Shown here one piece after another: positions 59,286 to 64,000 of a DNA stretch of 64,000 nucleotides. The stretch is from Cunninghamia lanceolata (lineage: Eukaryota; Streptophyta; Pinopsida; Cupressales; Cupressaceae): contig BSBN01000254.1 of NCBI GenBank assembly GCA_027924645.1, forward strand, positions 14,330,501 through 14,394,500. Reading direction: 5' to 3'. The notes beneath the pieces are model-generated. The model was given only the letters and a program-made list of their open reading frames with translations. It did not search any database and was not told where the DNA came from. Both the position numbers and the translations under genes were made by a program. Position 1 is the stretch's first letter. Each line of letters begins with the position of its first letter.

Positions 59286-61304
59286 TCATACTGCTCATTG
59301 AGATTGGGGGTTGTTTTTAATTGTCACAAAAGAGAATTACAAGAATGAAATGCGTATTATCCATTCCCTCTTTGTGAAAAGTTTGCTGCCATAAATGGAT
59401 GTGCTTTAATACTTGTTCTTAAGTTGTGATATTATCTCCACTGATTTGTAGCTATCGTCTAAACTTAGATTTTTTGTTGCTTCATATCGACAGTACATGG
59501 ATTGGTGTTTTGTTGCGGCCACCACCAGTAGTTTTCTTGGCTAGAAATAATTTGGTTTTCCATTTTAGTAGGGGTTCTTGAAGTGATCACATGTAGCTAT
59601 AGAGGGAAGAGGTTAAGAATTTTTTCTTTATGGTATATGGTAATATGTGCTTTTGAATTGTTGAAAGCTTGGATATTTTTGTGTACGGGATACCATGTCT
59701 TGCTTTCAAGTAGTCACTGTAATATTGAGACCATTATTGATTTGCTTTAGAAGCAACAATTCACATCATACAGACTATTTGAAATTTATGTCTTTCAACC
59801 AGTTAAAAGATTTTTTGAAGTTTCTAAAATAATATCAAACTCCTCTAAGGTGTAATTAAGAGTTCCAGTGCATTTATTTATACTGGAACTGTGTATTTCT
59901 AATGAGGAGACAAGGTGCCACTTGTAACATGGATGTGCCCTAGCAATATTTAAACTCCATTGCAACCATTGTGAAACCAGACTCTACAATCCTCGCCAGA
60001 ATTCATGTAGCATATGCAAACCCTAATATCGGTGGAACTTTAACTTATTGATGAGAGGATTTCTTGAGTTCCCCCGATTTCCGAATGAGACGGGTCCCGA
60101 GGTTGTATGTTACAGAGATCAAAATAATGAGCGAATATTGAAAAAATTATATCTAGAGAAGTTTTATGTCAGAATGAATATTTTCAAGTTCTCTAAACAC
60201 AGAAGGCAAACTAACTATATAATCCCGGAGATAAAAATCACTATTAAATGGCATGATTATTATTTTAAAGAGTAAAATCAAGAAGGGAGAAATATTATTT
60301 TTAATGAAAAGAAATAAAATATTTTCCCGAGGGACATAATGAATTTACAAATTATATATTTTTCAATGACGGGGTGAAATATTTTCTAAGCAATTAACCA
60401 AATGGGTGAATATTTTTACCTGAAATATGCTAAGAGAGATTTTATTTGTGAATATCTTTACTCAGAGTAAAACATTTTTTAGAAGACTTGATCAAAAAAT
60501 AAATAATTGCTTTTACCTCAAGAATACTTTCATTGTGTGAATATAAAAATCTAGTAACACATATTCACCCAACAGGTCAAAAGGGGAATTGTTTTTACCC
60601 AAGTGAATTCTTCTTGTTAGACAAAGGTAAAACATACAGAGAAGCATAATTAAGAGATGGATTAAAGTATTAAGAAGTACTTTATTTATTTCTTACCGAG
60701 TTAATTAATTTTATCCACGAGAAATAATTAAACAAAAAGCTGCAACCGAAATGTCACATGAAGAGGCCAAAATGCAAAAAAGGGGGATTACAGTATTGAA
60801 GGATATTTTATTGTGTAACGGTAAAAGATCAATATTAAAAACAATTAATTAAAACTTAAGGGCATGCCAAAGAATTTGTGAAACTATTGCATCCTTAAAA
60901 GGGATATCAAAGAGATTTATTATAAAATATTCGGGTATACAAAGTGACAATGAGTTAAGATAAAATGAAATCATGGTGATAAAAACCCTACATATAAGTC
61001 AGTGAGAAAATATACAACGGAAACAATATCTCATGACACAGGTCCTAAGGTTCACATCAATGGAAATTATATGTTGATATATTATCTAATGATTAATTTG
61101 TTTTCTTTGCAGGATTAGGGTTGTATTGAATGCAATGAAGTGGTTCGGGAAGATTAAATATTTTATTCCAGCCTCAAATGATCATTAAATGTTTCAAACT
61201 GAGTTATTTAATTTATGTAATAAAATATGTCATTTCTCATGGGTAGTTCAACCAGTTATCAACCGTCACAAATTTTGTAACAGGTCTGGAGCTTGTTGCC
61301 TCTC
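59286..61304. other. Unassigned stretch; probably includes the 5' part of a gypsy LTR
   Basis: No ORF with recognisable domains. The small frame at 60048-60275 is not supported by any motif. AT-rich DNA from about 60050 on probably belongs to the LTR that ends at 62320, but its start cannot be fixed because the partner LTR is outside the window. Confidence 0.45.
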
Positions 61305-62320
61305 TTTATAAGAGATGACCACAACCTGAAGAAGGGATTAGACGGAAGATAGATGGAGAGATAGCTTTAGGTTTGAGAATATTTTCTAGGATTTGAGTGA
61401 GAATATCACATACAAGGGAATAAAGTATCTATTTTTCATCTCGACTATGTTGCATGCAATATCCTGAAGCAGTCAGAGGAGGATTTCAGATTCAAATAAT
61501 TCATGACGGTATTAGTTTGTTGATTTCTTTTAGTTATTTGATTGTCTCCATTTTAGTATTTTATGGTTATTCAATTTGATATATCAAGCATATATTCATT
61601 TTTCCAGAAACACATTTACTGCATCTATGTGATTAAATAAATTGGTTTCTTTGAATAGAATTAAATCCTTTTGATTAATCACATTAATCTTGAAATACTA
61701 TTTGGATTTATAAGTAGAATCATTTAACTAGAATTGTTATTCTGTCTCCAAATTTGATGCAATCTAATTTTTCTACATAATTTTAATCTGTTCCTTCAAG
61801 AAAGGATTAAATCCCTTTTAATATTTTGTAATTAGTTGATTCTGTCATTTGGATAATTAAGAATGGATTAATAATTATCTCCTTGCATGGTTACACAGTT
61901 GTAAACCATTTCTCTGTGCCAAACAATTCAAATTATTATTGAACTTAAGTTATTTGTTCTGAATCTCTCTTGACTCCATTACCCAATGAGGCACTAGTCT
62001 AAAAATTTCATTTCATTTATTCATTAATTAATCTTCAATTTATTTTAAACATTCCAAACTATTTGCTTTGTAGAAGTAGTTAATAATTCTTTCATTTACT
62101 TCATATTTTATGCCACTGTGAGTAGATAAGTTACATTTGTTAAAATTGTATATTCTTTTGATCTGTTTTATTAATTAAAGGTTCACCCACCTAGGTTTAA
62201 TAGAGCCTGAAGTGCAGGGAGTAATCAAACTCCGTTAGTTGGTTCAACAATGTTGTAGATTTGATCACAGAAGCCTGGCATCCTCTTAGAATCTGCAACT
62301 TGCATTTTTGAGACCCAACA
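61305..62320 (+). repeat. 3' part of a gypsy-type LTR (TATA box to LTR end)
   Basis: TTTATAAG at 61305-61312 in the context CTCTCTTTATAAGAGATG is a good TATA box. The stretch ends GAGACCCAACA at 62320, directly before a PBS. The region between would be R and U5. Only one LTR is in the window. Confidence 0.65.
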
Positions 62321-62322
62321 AA

Positions 62323-62341
62323 TTGGTGACTCTACTGGGGA
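62323..62341 (+). promoter_or_regulatory. Primer-binding site, tRNA-Arg type
   Basis: TTGGTGACTCTACTGGGGA follows the LTR end by 2 bases. It differs from the PBS at 48195-48212 by two transitions (C to T, G to A). Confidence 0.85.
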
Positions 62342-62481
62342 GACTTTGCTTGAAAAGCTAAAGCCATTTGTTATAGAGTCAATCCCAAGTTTAATCAAAA
62401 GACTCCGTTGGGAAGGAAATAATTTTAATTTTCCTACTTGAAAGAAGTAGGTGGTGACTCCATTCTAGTCACAAATTCTAA

Positions 62482-64000
62482 ATGAATATTATTTTTACAA
62501 ACATGAACGGAAGGAGGTATCTACAGAAATGGACAACCAAAAATGGGTCCCCTCAAACTAAAGGCAATACTAATAAAGATAGGGAAACACTTAAACAACC
62601 ACATGAGAGTACAAGTACTCCTGGCCAAAATTATACAATATATACTTCCCCATTCCATGCTGAAGTTGAGAATCCTATGACACCAATAGATAATCATAAT
62701 GATATTTTCAATCAAGAAGCACAACCACAAAGGACAGATGAGATAGAAAATTAGGGTGAGGAAAATCATGAACATACAAGTGATCAAGCTATCATAGACT
62801 ATGACTGTATGACTAATCAGGAACTTGCTATACATTTAGAATATCAAGAACAAAGACTCAAAAATAGACAACAAATGATACAAAGAGTTGAAGAAATCAA
62901 TAGACAAATGGCCCTTTTAGATCTTCAGGCACGAAATTCAACTAAGTATGTACCCCCCCACAGAAACAATAACAATGTCAATCCGCATGGAATGCCTCAG
63001 AATACTACCACTGTTGGAAACATTAGGGTACCCCATAATACATGCAATAATATTCCTTAGCAAAATAGGCAAGTACATAGACCTCCACCTATAAATACTA
63101 GGAATGTTCACCAACAGCACCCATCACCAAGGCATAGACTTAACAATCAACAACCAAAACCTCCCCCACAACAAAATGTGTATCATCAGCATCATGTCCA
63201 ACCCAATATGTATCCACAACCTCCATTTAGATACTAGTATTATCCACCATACCCTAACATGCCACCTCCAAATCCTATGAGTATGGCTAGACAATTTGAC
63301 TTGACTAGATATCAACTATATCCTTACCCCATGGATAATAGTTGGAGGAACACTGTACCTAAGTTTGCAGGAAATAGTGAATTGACAGTAGAAGAACATA
63401 TCAGACGATTCAATGCTTTTATACAAGATATTGGCATTGAATATGAGGATATAAAAATGAAATTATTTATGATATCTCTTATTGATGAAGCAAGAGATTG
63501 GGTAAATAGTTTACCAGATGCTTCAATGTACTCCCTGACAGACTTCCACAATCAATTTCTTGAACAATATGGGAATCATGCACCCCAGAATTTGCTCTTC
63601 ATGAACTAATAACTATTCAAAAGTATCAAAATGAACAAGTGTATGATTTTAATTTGAGATTCACTAAGTTATATAACAAGATCCCACAAGAATCCAAATT
63701 GAACAACCAAGCAACCCTCAGCATATATCTAAAAGTATTTGACCCAAAGACAGGTTATGAACTTAGGAACATAAGTCCTAGAACCTTGACAGAAGCACAA
63801 AAAATAGCTCTCACTATTGAAAACAATAAAAAGGCTACTGGGATAATCAGAAAAAGAGAAAATATAAGAGTCCCTCAAAAACCCTAATCCTCTTTCAAAC
63901 AAACAAGATTACACACATCAAAATGAAAGGCCCAGACTTCATGATATGCCATATCATACAAACTGGAAAGATGGAAAGCTAGTAGATAATAACAGGAGAC
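62482..64000 (+). pseudogene. Gypsy gag, continuing past the window
   Basis: It starts with ATG at 62482 (MNIIFTNMNGRRYLQ). A coiled coil (QRLKNRQQMIQRVEEINRQM) and a Pro/Asn/Gln/His-rich linker precede the gag core: VPKFAGNSELTVEEHIRRF, MKLFMISLIDEARDWVNSLP, LTDFHNQFLEQYG. Stops lie at 62752, 63058 and near 63236. A one-base shift near 63570-63605 moves the frame to LITIQKYQNEQVYDFNLRF and LRNISPRTLTEAQKIAL. A TAA at 63885 ends the readable frame. Protease and pol should follow to the right, out of view. Confidence 0.75.

Noticed and set aside
60048..60275. 75-codon ORF as a gene
   Set aside because: No motif, isolated, and in sequence that probably belongs to an LTR.

Overview
The window looks like nuclear DNA of a seed plant with a very large, repeat-swollen genome; a conifer or other gymnosperm is my best guess (inference). 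There is no bacterial gene organisation. Nearly everything is plant transposable-element sequence: Ty1/copia, Ty3/gypsy of the Tat type, a gag-only LTR element and a large DNA transposon, together with telomere-like (TTTAGGG-type) satellite, GT-AG introns and TAG/TGA decay. No tRNA, rRNA, CRISPR or clearly functional host gene was found.

The main result is a resolved Russian-doll nest. (1) An old, broken copia (5215-5343 continuing at 56811-57840) is the outermost layer. (2) A younger copia with about 1.34-kb LTRs (5344-6686 and 55461-56805; duplication AGGCA/AGGTA) sits in it. (3) That copia is cut in its reverse transcriptase by a Tat-type gypsy element on the minus strand (9556-53824; about 1.08-kb LTRs; duplication GTTGG; PBS and PPT both visible). 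(4) The gypsy element was hit twice: by an 18.9-kb DNA transposon (15509-34414; inverted termini starting GGGTAA; probable TTTT duplication), and by a 7.8-kb gag-only LTR element on the minus strand (43126-50904; 2689-bp LTRs; duplication CATAC). The LTR divergence I see by eye falls from copia through Tat to the gag-only element, in agreement with the nesting order.

Layout: 1-5214 holds a decayed 3.2-kb ORF of unknown family, then AT-rich spacer. 5344-9555 is copia LTR, gag, protease, integrase and the start of RT. 9556-15508 is the Tat 3' LTR, a GCGCCA-word array, an antisense plant-mobile-domain (PMD) ORF and AT-rich DNA. 15509-34414 is the DNA transposon: palindromic subtermini, a 4.4-kb telomere-like satellite with an 822-bp higher-order period, a transposase-like gene with a D-F-x-E-N-Y motif, a 359-bp satellite, an unassigned 3-kb stretch full of GGCGCCTA-like words, and a second, multi-exon gene on the opposite strand. 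34415-43125 is Tat gag-pro-RT-RNase H-integrase. 43126-50904 is the gag-only element, whose LTRs carry a cluster of TGACGTCA palindromes. 50905-53824 is the Tat leader and 5' LTR. 53825-56805 is the rest of copia. On the right lie the old copia RT, an intronless tripeptidyl-peptidase II pseudogene (57868-59285), an unassigned stretch, and the LTR end, PBS and gag of another gypsy element running out of the window.

The most unusual object is the 18.9-kb DNA transposon: two inward-facing intron-containing genes, GC-rich palindromes just inside both ends, and two large satellite arrays as cargo. Both genes carry stops or frame breaks, so this copy is probably no longer autonomous. Decay across the window is dominated by C-to-T/G-to-A changes, as expected for heavily methylated plant repeats. 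All calls come from reading the sequence and remembered family features; no database search was run.
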